Assembly: GCA_016719135.1 (NCBI GenBank)
Contig: JADKAV010000007.1
Location: 1 to 64,000, forward strand
DNA length: 64,000 nt
DNA from: Micrococcales bacterium
GTDB lineage: Bacteria > Actinomycetota > Actinomycetes > S36-B12 > UBA10799
Direction: 5' to 3'
Shown here piece after piece: positions 1 through 9,219 of this stretch. The first letter of the stretch is position 1, and each line of letters opens with the position of its first letter. Position numbers and translations under genes: made by a program. Below the pieces are notes generated by a model, which saw only the letters and a list, made by a program, of their open reading frames with translations, made no database searches and was not told the origin of the DNA.

Positions 1-57
1 GCAGACGGCGGCCCAAGGCCGCCTGGTGTGCCTGCGCTCGATTCCCACTTCGGGGCG

Positions 58-831
58 CTACTCCTTAAGCTGACCGACACGCTCACCCTTGCGCGTGAAC
101 GTGAGAACGACGCACGGAGGGATCAGAGGCTGGAACGCATCATCGACACTTTCACCGCTGACCACCCAATCGGTTGCACGCGAGATCGCGCTGCCGTGGT
201 GCTGAAGAGGATCGATGCTGCCGTCGATGACACCTTCGCCGGGGACGTGATCCACGCGGGAACGACGAGGCTTCGCCGCGAGTTCAAGCTCGCCACCGAG
301 CCTCTCAAGAACGTAGATGACTACGCTGGCTTCCCTCGAGCAGCCTAGAACCTTCCGCCACCTTGAACGACTCAACCCATCAAGAGTGGTCTGACACCAA
401 CGGTGACGGTTCAATCTTATGGTTGACGTTTCGTTGCTGAGGTGCCGGGTCGAGTCGTGGCTCTGGCCGCTTCGGGTGAGTTCCGGCGGCGGTTCGTCGC
501 GAGTCTCTTGGTTGATGTGCATTCGCGCGTGGCGCTCGCGTACGCGAGTCCTCACAAGCAGTGACAGGCTGACGGGGCCGATGGCCAGCATCTTGAGAGC
601 GTTCCAGATGCAGAGCAGGACCACGAGGTGGAGCCATCCTGGGCCGCCGCTCTCGATGAGTGTGGTGCACCAAAAGGCGATGGCCAGATATGGGCCGGCG
701 AGCAGCATCGCTGGAATGCCCCACTTCAGTCCCTTCCTGGTGCGGATCAGGTCGAGCACGATGTTGCTCGGCATGTAGCGACGCAGGAAGTAGCGGACCT
801 CTGCGCTCGCTGTCCACAGTAGGCGGATCAT
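58..831 (-). CDS. Small two-TM membrane protein (ICE-linked), with an uncertain C-terminal extension
   Basis: The first 110 or so residues look like a compact actinobacterial membrane protein that is often found next to MobF relaxases and is sometimes labelled sulfate permease. It has a basic start (motif RYFLRRYMP), a GLKWGIPAM segment and two hydrophobic stretches near residues 38-60 and 68-95. No transport function can be shown from the sequence. The frame stays open to position 58, but residues after about 115 look unlike the rest and overlap an opposite-strand ORF at 28-348, so the true stop may have been lost to an indel near 450-500. It lies downstream of the relaxase on the same strand. 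Confidence 0.5.
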   Translation of the reverse strand: MIRLLWTASAEVRYFLRRYMPSNIVLDLIRTRKGLKWGIPAMLLAGPYLAIAFWCTTLIESGGPGWLHLVVLLCIWNALKMLAIGPVSLSLLVRTRVRERHARMHINQETRDEPPPELTRSGQSHDSTRHLSNETSTIRLNRHRWCQTTLDGLSRSRWRKVLGCSREASVVIYVLERLGGELELAAKPRRSRVDHVPGEGVIDGSIDPLQHHGSAISRATDWVVSGESVDDAFQPLIPPCVVLTFTRKGERVGQLKE

Positions 832-942
832 GATGGGCTCCTCTCAACACGCGAGTTGTAGTCGAAACGGTGCGTGGAGAGTGACCCGAAGGTCTGCCGC
901 GAGCGGCCCAAAGGTAAGGAGAAATCCGCCTCACCGTCAAGG

Positions 943-3900
943 CTACGCCCCAGTCCGGACGTTGGGAAGGGTCAGATGCTGCGCCCGGGTCCGGGCTGGT
1001 CGCGCCTGACGGGTTGAAGCCGCGTCCTCCGCGAGCCCGCCCGCCGGGGCCGGGCTGGCGTACCTTGGCGGGGGGGGGGCGCGCTCGCCGCCGCGCCTGG
1101 ACCCTCCCGGCGGCTGGGGCCGGGGCCGGGGGTGGGTCGTCGGTGATGCGGTAGCGGTCGCGGTAGGCGGCGACAATGCGGGCGGCCTTGCGCCAGGCCG
1201 CGGCTCGTCGTCGGTCGTTCGGCTGCGCTCCAAGTGCCTTCGTCCACGGTGCGTTCTCGGCAAGTGCAGCTTCGAGTGCGGCGTCGGCGCGGGCCTCGAT
1301 CAGTGATTCTCGCTCGTCGAGCGCCGCGTACATCTCGGGGTCGATGACTCCGTGCGCCTGTGGGATGAGGCCGGCGATGAGTCGCGGTGGCTTGCGAGTC
1401 CTGCCCGAGCCTGCGGGACGCGCGGTCGCCCGCTCGACCCGGTAGTGGAGGACGGCGGCGATGTCGTCGGCGTCGCCGAACCCGCGCGCTGCGACGAGGC
1501 GCGGCAGGAGCGCATCGACGTTGTGATGGTTGGCTTCGGCACGGCGGAGTTCAGCCGCGAGCGGGCCGAACGCGTCGGACTCGATGGCGCTCTCGGCCTG
1601 TTCCTCGGTGAGCCCGGAGCCGCGGACGAGGGTGGCCCAGCGGTCGTGTTGGGCTGCGGCGGCGATGGTCTCGTACTCGGCGGCGAGCTGGGCGATCGAG
1701 CCCCACTGCTCCTGTTCGGCCACGATGGTCTCGTGCGCCGAGAGTTCGGCGCCGCTGTGCTGCAGAACGCCGTAGAGCACGCTTCGCGCGGTGGCATCGG
1801 GTCGTCGCCGGGGTGTGGCTGCGCGTGGTCGTCGGCGCGGTCGAGGGTCACGTAGGCGTGGTTCGAGTGCCGTCCTCGGGTCATCGCGACGTAGAAGGTC
1901 TCCCTCGTCGAGGTCGGTTCGACCAACACGTGCGCGGTGTCGGTCGTGATGCCTTGCGCGCGGTAGGCGGTGACTGCGTAGCCGAGATCGACATGCTCGG
2001 CCACGTACGAGGCCGGGAGGACGATGCTGCCGCCGAACCTGCGCCTGGCCTATGGTTCGGTGCGGAGGGGTGCCGGTCCCGTAGTCGCGTGCGATGGTGA
2101 TGGTCCCGTCGTCGCCGACGGCGGTGATGGTCCAGATGTCGCCGTTGCGCACCCAGTCCCGCCCGGCCAGGGTGCGGAGGTTCCGGTTGTTCTGTCGCGT
2201 GATGATGGTGTCGCCGACGCCTGCGGCGGTGCCGTCGCGCAGCTCGACTTCGCGGTCGGGGTTCAGCGTCTTGTTGAGGATCAGGTCGGCGCGGGCGCGA
2301 CGGTTCAGCGTGGTCACGTCTTCGTGGGTTTCGGCGATCAGCACCGAGACCAGTCCCGCGTCGCGGTCGGCGCGCCAGGCGTTGTAGGCGGCATCGGTCA
2401 TGGCCTCGGCGTCGCCGTCGGTGATGCGCTCGTGGGCGAGGTAGGTGTCGATGGCTTGGGTGCGTCCGTGGCGTAGTTCGAGTGAGGCGGTCTTCTCCCA
2501 GGCGTGGGTGAAGCGGTGAACGTCGACCAGTTCGGGGGTGTCGGCTCGGTCTCTGGCGATCATCGCGAACGCGCCGCCGGCGTCCACGGATTGCAGTTGG
2601 GCGTAGTCGCCGACCAGCAGCACCTTCGCGCCCGCGTCCTGGGCGAGGTGGGTGATGCGGTCCAGTGACAGGGTGCCGGCGAGGGAGGCTTCGTCGATGA
2701 TGACGAGCTGGCCCGCCTCGAAGGTGGTGCCGTGGATGAGGTGGTTCTGCCACCACTTCGCCGTGTTCTCCGTCGCGATCCCGAGATCGTCGGCGAGGAC
2801 CTGGGCGGCGACCGCTGACGGCGCGAGCCCGACGACGGACCCGGTGCCGTGCTCGGCTTCCCATGCGCGGCGGAGCGCGTTCATGGCGGTGGTCTTGCCC
2901 GCCCCGGCGGGGCCGACGAGCACATCGAGCATCCGTCCTGACACCGCGATGCGGGTCAAGGCGTCGGCTTGGTCGTCGCCGAGCATCCGGCCGTCCGCGT
3001 CGGGACTGCGCGTGATCTTCTCGACGGTTGCGAGCGGCACCGTCGGCCCGCCGAGGTTGGCGGCTCGTTCGAGGAGTCTGTCCTCGGCCGCGAGCTGGGA
3101 CTCGGAGGTGAACACGGTCGAACTCTTCGGACGGAACACCGAGCTGCCGTCGGGGCGACGGAACACGACGGGCGAGGCGGCGAGTTCGGGCGGCGTCAGC
3201 CGAAGCGAGACGAGCTCGGCGGCGTCGGCGACCATCGCGACGATGGCTTCCCGGTCCTGCATGGTGGCGAACCGCCAGCCCATCGTCTGCCGGGATGCCT
3301 CGGCCATGAGATTCCACCGTCGCCAGGTCGAGCGCTTCTCACCGACCACCTCGACGACCGAACGCCCCATCTCGCCGATCACGTCGAGCGGCACGTCGTC
3401 GGCGCGCAGCAGGAGCGGTTTGTCGTTGTCGGTGACCTCGCGCGCCCACGTCGTCGCGTCCCGGCCGAGCGTCTTCGTGGCGCGGTCCCGCCACTCGGCG
3501 GTCAGGTCAGCCAAGGATCGGACCTGCTTCTCTGGGCGGGTGGCGAGCGTGGCTTGGGCTCGCAGTTTGAGGATCGTCGCGTTCGATGGTTGGCGTCCGT
3601 GCTGGGCGACGTACTCGGCGATGAGCCGGTTCTTCTCGGCGTCGATGTGGCGGGCGCGGGTGGAGAACTCCGCGACCAGTTCCTCCGGCACGCCGGTGAT
3701 CGCCCATGCTGGGTTCCGGTCGCGGCCCATCTCGCGCGCCTCCCAGGAGACGCCGAAGGTGCGCGTCATGTGGTCGGCGAACACGGCTTCGTGTAGTTCG
3801 GAGAGCGCGACGACGGCGGCGTGCATCGGTCTGCCGTCGAGCGAGCGCCACTTCCCGTCGAGGACGGTCTTGGCCTTGTTGCTGATGACGACGTGCGTGT

Positions 3901-4573
3901 GGAGGTGGGGGTCGCCGGCGCGGGAGTCGAAGTGATCGAACGCGGTCGCGATGAGCCCGGTGACATCGACCTGCGCAACCGCGCCGTCCCCGGCGGTTGC
4001 GCCCGTGCGGGTGGCTGCAACCTCGCGTTCCATGAACGCAACCACCTCCGCAACCGCTCGATGATGCGCCTCGGCGATCAGCGCCTGGACCCCGGCGTCG
4101 GCGACCGCCCACAACACTGACGCGGACTTCGGGATCGAGAAGGTGAAGTCGAAGCCAGCTACCGCGCGTCGTGTGCTCCGGGCAGTCTCCTCGGCAACGA
4201 TCTGCGCGACGGCCTCGCCCTTGGCGCCAGGCGTCATCGTCGGTTCGAGGTCGGCGATCCGCGCCTCGATCCGCTCCTCCTGGCTCTTGTAGGTCGGGAA
4301 GGCACGACCGAGCGGCTCGTCGGTGATCGGATCATGGCCAGTCCCCATCAGGAGCTGGAGCTGGTGCTCCGATACTCGGTCGCCCACCTGAATCTCGCCC
4401 TTGCCGAGGGCCGCTACGCCCGCGCCGAGCCAGCGACCAGGCGGGGTGCCCTCCTCCATGTAGTAGCGAGTGAGCGGCGTCGAGAGCGGCCTGTCGCCGT
4501 CGGCTGCCGCGACCGTCTTGAGCAGGTACTTGTAGCCATCACCCGCCGACATCACGCGCATCGAAACCGTCAT
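943..4573 (-). pseudogene. traA: MobF-family conjugative relaxase/helicase (TraA-like), frameshifted
   Basis: The product nicks oriT and unwinds DNA for conjugative transfer. The start chosen is ATG at 4573, preceded by GGAGG at five bases; an upstream in-frame ATG at 4657 lacks this. The relaxase domain has candidate catalytic tyrosines near residues 14 and 16 and the histidine triad HLHTH at about 223-227. The helicase half has Walker A GPAGAGKTT near 554-562 and motif IIDEAS. The late helicase motif AVTAYRAQG and the MTRGRHSNHAYV segment lie in another frame: one extra base near 2045 and one missing base near 1795 enclose about 250 bp. A G10 run at 1070-1079 makes the C-terminus ambiguous (possible stops at 943 or 972). 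It is either a pseudogene or an intact gene with indel errors. Confidence 0.85.
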
Positions 4574-4840
4574 GCTCACCTCCGCTCCTGCCGGGCAGGT
4601 GAGCACCCGCACCCGGTGACTTCTGCCGCGGTAATGCCCGGCTACCTCGATCTGCAAGACGCGTGTGACCTCGGATGGCGGTCGGAGCTGAGGCCGGAGA
4701 TGGAGGCCTCGGGCGGCGGCAAGCGGGGCTCGGTTGAGCGGCGGCGCGTGTCGGAGTCGTGCACCTGACAGGTGACCAGCTCGGCATCAGTTCTCGACGA
4801 GGCACGGATGCCGGGGACGACCGTCACCGGAGCAGACTTT
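4574..4840. promoter_or_regulatory. Divergent intergenic region between relaxase and methyltransferase (possible oriT)
   Basis: About 267 bp separate the divergent relaxase and DNA methyltransferase starts. It holds the relaxase Shine-Dalgarno, the methyltransferase ribosome site (GGAG at 4829-4832) and an inverted repeat GAGGCC/GGCCTC at 4690-4710 with a 9-base spacer. A nick region beside the relaxase gene is usual, so this is the best place in the window to look for oriT, but no known nic sequence was recognised. Confidence 0.35.
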
Positions 4841-5932
4841 ATGCACGACCTCGACATCAGCGGCGAACCACGACTCAGGATCGGGTCGCTGTTCAGCGGC
4901 TACGGCGGCCTCGACCTCGCCGTCGAGCACGTCTTCAACGCCAAGACCGTGTGGTTCTCCGAACTCAACGAGCCCGTCGCCCGCGTCTTCTCCCACCACT
5001 GGCCTGACGCCCCGAACCTCGGCGACATCACGACCATCGACTGGAGCCAGGTCGAGCCCGTGGACATCCTCATCGGCGGGTTCCCCTGCCAAGACGTTTC
5101 CACCGTCGGCAAGCGCGCCGGCCTCGCACCGGGCACGCGCTCGGGTCTCTGGGCGCACATGGCCGCAGCCATCGACGCGCTCCAGCCCGAATGGGTCGTC
5201 ATCGAGAACGTCCGCGGGCTGCTGTCCTCACCCGCGACACGGCCACCCGCAGAAGGAGACGACCATGACCGACGCAACCCCGGCGATGCAACCCCCGACG
5301 GCGCAACCCTTCGCGGCCTGGAACCCGACCCGTGGCATCTGGGAGACAACGCAGCTCGACCTCTACGGGCTCTCGGCGCCGTTCTCGGCGATCTGGCCGA
5401 CCTGCGGCTGGATGCACGATGGATCGGCCTACCGGCTTCCCTTGTCGGCGCTCCTCACCAACGCTTCCGCATCTTCGCCCTCGCCCGGCGCACTGTTCCG
5501 CACCCCACTGGCGACGGACTCATCGCGCGGCGGGGAAACGCTCGACCAGGTGCGAGCGAGACGAGGGACGATCGCGCTGTCGCACCAGATCATCGACTTC
5601 GCGCTCCACGGACCGGCTGGCTCACCGAACAGGAGAGCCGAATCGGAGACGCTGTGGTCGCTGATCGACGGACTGTTCAGCGCTGGGGACGCTACGCCGA
5701 CGCCATCGCCCGTTGGGAACACATCACCGGACGACCCGCGCAAGCGCCAGCCCTCCTGAACGACGCCGACGGCCCCCGCCCAGCACCGGCATTCGTCGAA
5801 TGGCTCATGGGCCTGCCGACTGGATGGGTCACCGATAGCGGCGACCTGACGCAGAATCAACAGATCACCGCCCTCGGCAACGGAGTGCTACCCCTCCAGG
5901 CTGTGTCCGCGCTGTCACTGCTCGCCGCGTGA
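4841..5932 (+). CDS. dcm: DNA (cytosine-5-)-methyltransferase
   Basis: It transfers a methyl group from SAM to cytosine C5 in DNA. Visible motifs in order are I (FSGYGGLDLA), IV with the catalytic cysteine (GGFPCQDVS), VI (ENVRGLL), VIII (QRFRIF) and X (ITALGNGVLPLQ). ATG 4841 is preferred because GGAG lies eight bases upstream; GTG 4772 and ATG 4808 are in-frame alternatives. At about 363 residues it is a normal length for the family. Between motifs VI and VIII the DNA also encodes a second ORF in another frame (5265-5759). No cognate restriction enzyme remains intact, so it may be a solitary protective methylase of the element, or the partner of the decayed DUF262/helicase genes nearby. Confidence 0.9.
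   Translation: MHDLDISGEPRLRIGSLFSGYGGLDLAVEHVFNAKTVWFSELNEPVARVFSHHWPDAPNLGDITTIDWSQVEPVDILIGGFPCQDVSTVGKRAGLAPGTRSGLWAHMAAAIDALQPEWVVIENVRGLLSSPATRPPAEGDDHDRRNPGDATPDGATLRGLEPDPWHLGDNAARPLRALGAVLGDLADLRLDARWIGLPASLVGAPHQRFRIFALARRTVPHPTGDGLIARRGNARPGASETRDDRAVAPDHRLRAPRTGWLTEQESRIGDAVVADRRTVQRWGRYADAIARWEHITGRPAQAPALLNDADGPRPAPAFVEWLMGLPTGWVTDSGDLTQNQQITALGNGVLPLQAVSALSLLAA
5265..5759 (+). CDS. Nested ORF inside the methyltransferase gene
   Basis: A 164-codon ORF lies wholly inside the DNA methyltransferase gene in a different frame. Its ATG is preceded by AGAAGGAG six bases upstream, a near-perfect Shine-Dalgarno placed inside the host gene. The product has a WPTCG motif, a Ser-rich stretch and a FRTPLATD motif. 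I recall short actinobacterial and phage proteins with WPTSG and LPTP(T)ARD-like motifs associated with DNA methyltransferases; this is memory, not a search. No function is known. The host enzyme reads through the same DNA with a plausible variable region, so both frames may be used. Confidence 0.5.
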   Translation: MTDATPAMQPPTAQPFAAWNPTRGIWETTQLDLYGLSAPFSAIWPTCGWMHDGSAYRLPLSALLTNASASSPSPGALFRTPLATDSSRGGETLDQVRARRGTIALSHQIIDFALHGPAGSPNRRAESETLWSLIDGLFSAGDATPTPSPVGNTSPDDPRKRQPS

Positions 5933-5939
5933 ACGTGGG

Positions 5940-6250
5940 CTACGCGAGAGCGGCGTCCTCCGGTGCTCCCGGTGTCGTTCCCAGAGCGGCGAGCAGGCGG
6001 ACCCGGACTCGCTGCTTGCGCTGCTCGAAGAACGAGGTGAAGTCGGCCAAGTCGAGCGGAAGGCCGTCGAGGTCGTCCTCGGCAAGGTACGTAGCTCGCT
6101 TGTTCTCGCTCGGGAAGGCGGTGTCCATCCACTCCGCAGGCAGTCCATCCTGCTTCTCGATGTTGGCGGCCCCACCCAGCAACTGAAGGTTCGGCAGCAG
6201 GCATGCGGCGGCCAAGTAGTCGTCGACCTTAATCGAGCGGGACGCCGGCA
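5940..6250 (-). pseudogene. C-terminal remnant of a DUF262/GmrSD-type protein
   Basis: Read on the minus strand, this segment gives about 100 residues with PNLQLL, KQDGLPAEWM and FTSFFEQRKQRV motifs, which match the usual C-terminal end of DUF262/DUF1524 (GmrSD-like) restriction proteins. It has no start of its own; the frame is lost upstream near 6250 where the cmtR control region begins. The matching N-terminal piece lies at 12010-12243 on the same strand, on the far side of the metal-resistance genes, so the two are best explained as halves of one interrupted gene with the middle part missing. Confidence 0.65.
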
Positions 6251-6358
6251 CCGAGGAACGGGACATATTCTCCACGACGGATCTTCGAGCACTTCGCCAC
6301 GCTCGCTGGTAGGGAGCTGTCAACTGACTCGCCGCTCGTGAGGACACCTGGCGCCGAA

Positions 6359-6378
6359 TATACATCGTACAGTGTATA
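6359..6378 (+). promoter_or_regulatory. Candidate CmtR operator
   Basis: A perfect inverted repeat TATACA (6359-6364) and TGTATA (6373-6378) with an 8-base spacer ends eight bases before the cmtR ATG. The same stretch contains CATCGTA twice. Its AT-rich character in high-GC DNA and its place suggest promoter plus operator for the cmtR-cadA-lspA genes. ArsR/CmtR repressors bind such dyads and leave on metal binding. Confidence 0.6.
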
Positions 6379-6386
6379 GTCATCGT

Positions 6387-6746
6387 ATGCTGACTATTTC
6401 CGATCGACTCGACGTGATGAACCGGCTCGGCCGAGCTATGGCCGACCCGACCCGCTCCCGCATTCTGCTGACCCTGCTGGCCGGGCCGAGCTACCCGGCG
6501 GTGCTGTCCCGCGAGCTGGGGTTGTCGCGCTCGAACGTGTCGAACCATCTGACATGCCTGCGCGGGTGCGGGATCGTGGTGGCCGAGCCCGAGGGCCGAC
6601 AGACCCGCTACGAGGTGGCAGACCCGCACCTGGCCCGCGCGCTGACGGCGCTGGTGGATGTCACGCTTGCGGTCGACGAGAGCGTGCCGTGCATGGACCC
6701 GGACTGCGGGGTCGAGGGTTGCCAGGCGGGGGAGGTGCGGGCGTGA
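6387..6746 (+). CDS. cmtR: CmtR-type ArsR/SmtB cadmium/lead-sensing repressor
   Basis: It is a winged-helix metal sensor of about 119 residues. The recognition helix region contains SRSNVSNHLTCLRGCG, with cysteines at residues 57 and 61, and there is a third cysteine at 102. Those three positions are the ones that bind Cd/Pb in the mycobacterial CmtR family. ATG 6387 is preferred over GTG 6372, which would fall inside the operator. The gene overlaps the ATPase gene by four bases, so the two are translationally coupled, and it probably represses its own operon until metal is present. Confidence 0.92.
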   Translation: MLTISDRLDVMNRLGRAMADPTRSRILLTLLAGPSYPAVLSRELGLSRSNVSNHLTCLRGCGIVVAEPEGRQTRYEVADPHLARALTALVDVTLAVDESVPCMDPDCGVEGCQAGEVRA

Positions 6747-8647
6747 GCGCGGTCACAGGTTCGCAGGTCGAGCACGTCGACCTCGACGACCACGATGATG
6801 ACGATGACCGGCCGTGGTATCGGAGCCCGAGCGTTCTGATCCCGATCGCCTCCGGCGTCGCGTTCGCCGCCGGCCTGGTGTGCGAGTGGACCGGCGCGGA
6901 GACCGCGGGCCTGGTGCTGTTCTGGATCGGCCTGCTGCTGGGCGCTTACACGTTCGTGCCGGGCGCGCTGCGCAAGCTGTTCACCAAGGGCAAGTTCGGC
7001 ATCGGGCTGCTGATGACGATCAGCGCGACCGGCGCGGTGATCCTCGGCTACGTCGAGGAGGCCGCCGCGCTGGCATTCCTGTACTCCATTGCGGAGGCGC
7101 TGGAGGACAAGGCGATGGACCGCGCCCGCGCAGGGTTGCGGGCGCTGTTGAAGCTCGTGCCCGACACCGCACTCGTCAAGCGCGGCGACGCCACCGCCGA
7201 GGTCGAGGCGAAGGAGCTGCGCGTCGGGGATGTCCTGGTGGTCCGGCCGGGCGAACGGATCGCCACCGACGGCACCGTGCGGGCCGGGCGAAGCAGCCTG
7301 GACACGTCCGCGATCACGGGTGAATCGATCCCGGTCGAGGTCGAACCGGGCACCGACGTCTCGGCCGGGTCAATCAACACCACCGGCGTGCTCGAGGTCG
7401 AGGCCACCGCCGCCGGCACCGACAACTCGCTCACCACCATCGTGGAGCTGGTCGAGCAGGCGCAGGCCGAGAAGGGCGACCGTGCCCGCCTGGCCGACCG
7501 GATCGCCCGCCCGCTGGTGCCCGGCGTGATGATCCTCGCCGTGCTGGTCGGCGTGCTTGGGTCGCTGTTGAGCGGCGACCCTGAGCTGTGGATCACCCGC
7601 GCTCTGGTGGTGCTGGTCGCAGCCTCGCCGTGCGCGCTGGCGATCGCCGTCCCGGTCACCGTTGTTTCCGCGATCGGCGCGGCGTCGAAGTTCGGTGTGG
7701 TCGTGAAGTCCGGGGCCGCGTTCGAGCGGTTCGGCGGCATCCGCCACCTCGCCGTCGACAAGACCGGTACGCTGACCCGCAACGAGCCCACGGTGACCCG
7801 CGTCGTCACCACCGGCGCGACCGAGAATGAGGTGCTGGCGTGGGCGGCGAGCCTGGAAGGTCACAGCACGCACCCGCTGGCCGCCGCGATCACGAAGGCC
7901 GTCCCCGACGCCCCGACCGCGCACGACGTCACCGAGACCGCCGGGCGCGGCATCACCGGCACGCTCGGTAGTGCCCGTCTCGCCGTCGGTAGCCCCCGCT
8001 GGCTGGATGCCGGATCACTGGCCGACCAGGTGCGGGCGATGGAGTCCGAGGGGATGACCGTCGTCATCGTGCACCGAGGCGACCAGCCGGCCGGGGCGAT
8101 CGGGGTGCGTGACGAACTGCGCCCAGAGGTTCCCGAGGTCATCGCCACGCTGAACCGCCGCGGGATCGGGGTGACGATGCTCACCGGCGACAACGCCCGC
8201 ACCGCCGCAGCGCTGGCCGACCAGGCCGGCATCAGGGACGTGCGCGCCGAGCTGCGCCCCGAGGACAAGGCCACCGCCGTCGCGAAGTTGTCGAAGTCTC
8301 AGCCCACTGCCATGATCGGGGACGGCATCAACGACGCTCCCGCGCTGGCGGCCGCGGATGTGGGGATCGCTATGGGAGCCAAGGGCGCCGATGCTGCGAT
8401 CGAGTCGGCCGACGTCGCGTTCACCGGCCACGACCTGCGCCTCATCCCACAGGCCCTCGCCCACGCCCGCCGCGGCCGCAACATCATCAACCAGAACGTC
8501 GTGTTGTCGATCGCGATCATCGTGGCGCTGCTGCCGCTCGCGATCACCGGAGTCCTCGGGCTCGCCGCGGTCGTGCTTGTACACGAGGTCGCTGAAGTCG
8601 TCGTCATCCTCAACGGGCTCCGCGCGGCGCGGCGCACGAAGGCATGA
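6743..8647 (+). CDS. cadA: Heavy-metal P1B-type ATPase (Cd/Zn/Co class, SPC motif)
   Basis: This is a membrane efflux pump that uses ATP to export divalent metal. Start GTG 6743 has GGGGGAGG upstream and overlaps cmtR. The N-terminus (residues 9-22) is Asp/His-rich and there is no CxxC metal-binding domain. Visible elements are TGES (192-195), SPC in place of CPC at 295-297, DKTGTLT with phosphorylated Asp 339, a His-Pro pair near 376, MLTGDN and GDGINDAP. SPC marks the P1B-4 subgroup, whose members move Co, Zn or Cd. Length is about 634 residues. The cadmium call comes from the CmtR and CadD context. The stop overlaps lspA (ATGA). Confidence 0.9.
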   Translation: MSAVTGSQVEHVDLDDHDDDDDRPWYRSPSVLIPIASGVAFAAGLVCEWTGAETAGLVLFWIGLLLGAYTFVPGALRKLFTKGKFGIGLLMTISATGAVILGYVEEAAALAFLYSIAEALEDKAMDRARAGLRALLKLVPDTALVKRGDATAEVEAKELRVGDVLVVRPGERIATDGTVRAGRSSLDTSAITGESIPVEVEPGTDVSAGSINTTGVLEVEATAAGTDNSLTTIVELVEQAQAEKGDRARLADRIARPLVPGVMILAVLVGVLGSLLSGDPELWITRALVVLVAASPCALAIAVPVTVVSAIGAASKFGVVVKSGAAFERFGGIRHLAVDKTGTLTRNEPTVTRVVTTGATENEVLAWAASLEGHSTHPLAAAITKAVPDAPTAHDVTETAGRGITGTLGSARLAVGSPRWLDAGSLADQVRAMESEGMTVVIVHRGDQPAGAIGVRDELRPEVPEVIATLNRRGIGVTMLTGDNARTAAALADQAGIRDVRAELRPEDKATAVAKLSKSQPTAMIGDGINDAPALAAADVGIAMGAKGADAAIESADVAFTGHDLRLIPQALAHARRGRNIINQNVVLSIAIIVALLPLAITGVLGLAAVVLVHEVAEVVVILNGLRAARRTKA

Positions 8648-9219
8648 CCGATCCCCTTGACGGCTCCGCTCCCTCCCCGGGAAAAGCGGATGCCGTGGAA
8701 GCGAGTTCTGCCGGCCCGGCGGCGGCGCGCGTCCGGCTCCGCTGGTTCCTGCTCGCGTGCGCCGTCGCCGCCGGCGCGGTGCTGATCGACCAAGGCAGCA
8801 AGGCACTCGCCCTCGCTCAGCTCAGCTCAGCGAGGATGACCGCAATCCCGCTCTTGGGAGACTGGCTCGGCTTACAGCTCGCGTTCAACCCCGGCACCGT
8901 CATGTCCTTAGGGTCCGATTCAACGTGGCTGCTCACCGTCATCGCGACCGCGGCGTCCATCGCCCTGCTCATCGCCGCCGCGCGCGCTCCATCGGCCGGG
9001 TGGGCGGTCGCGATCGGCCTGGTGTGGGGCGGCGCAGTCGGCAACCTCCTGGACCGGCTGTTCGCCCCTCCCGGATTCGGCCGCGGTCATGTCACCGACT
9101 TCCTCGCCTACGGCAACCTGTTCATCGGCAACCTTGCCGACGTCATCCTCGGTTTCGGCGTCGCCCTGGGCGTACTGCTTTACCTCCGAGGCCCAAACCA
9201 CACCAGGAACGGACAATGA
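8644..9219 (+). CDS. lspA: Signal peptidase II (lipoprotein signal peptidase)
   Basis: This aspartic membrane protease removes signal peptides from prolipoproteins. Four hydrophobic segments are visible, with the two conserved active-site blocks GNLLDRL (Asp 137) and VTDF...GNLADV (Asp 166). The N-terminal 28 residues are an extra low-complexity stretch. The start ATG overlaps the ATPase stop. LspA paralogues are repeatedly found in cadmium/heavy-metal operons of Gram-positive mobile elements; their contribution to resistance is not clear. It is probably a second copy besides the chromosomal lspA, which is not in this window. Confidence 0.9.
   Translation: MTDPLDGSAPSPGKADAVEASSAGPAAARVRLRWFLLACAVAAGAVLIDQGSKALALAQLSSARMTAIPLLGDWLGLQLAFNPGTVMSLGSDSTWLLTVIATAASIALLIAAARAPSAGWAVAIGLVWGGAVGNLLDRLFAPPGFGRGHVTDFLAYGNLFIGNLADVILGFGVALGVLLYLRGPNHTRNGQ

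Noticed and set aside
28..348. 106-codon plus-strand ORF near the left edge
   Set aside because: It overlaps the tail of the minus-strand membrane protein ORF. Codon use is similar in both frames and I recognise no motif in it, so neither frame can be preferred.
6554..6742. N-terminal extension of the P1B ATPase ORF back to 6554
   Set aside because: These codons overlap cmtR in another frame; GTG 6743 with a ribosome site and a four-base overlap is a better start.
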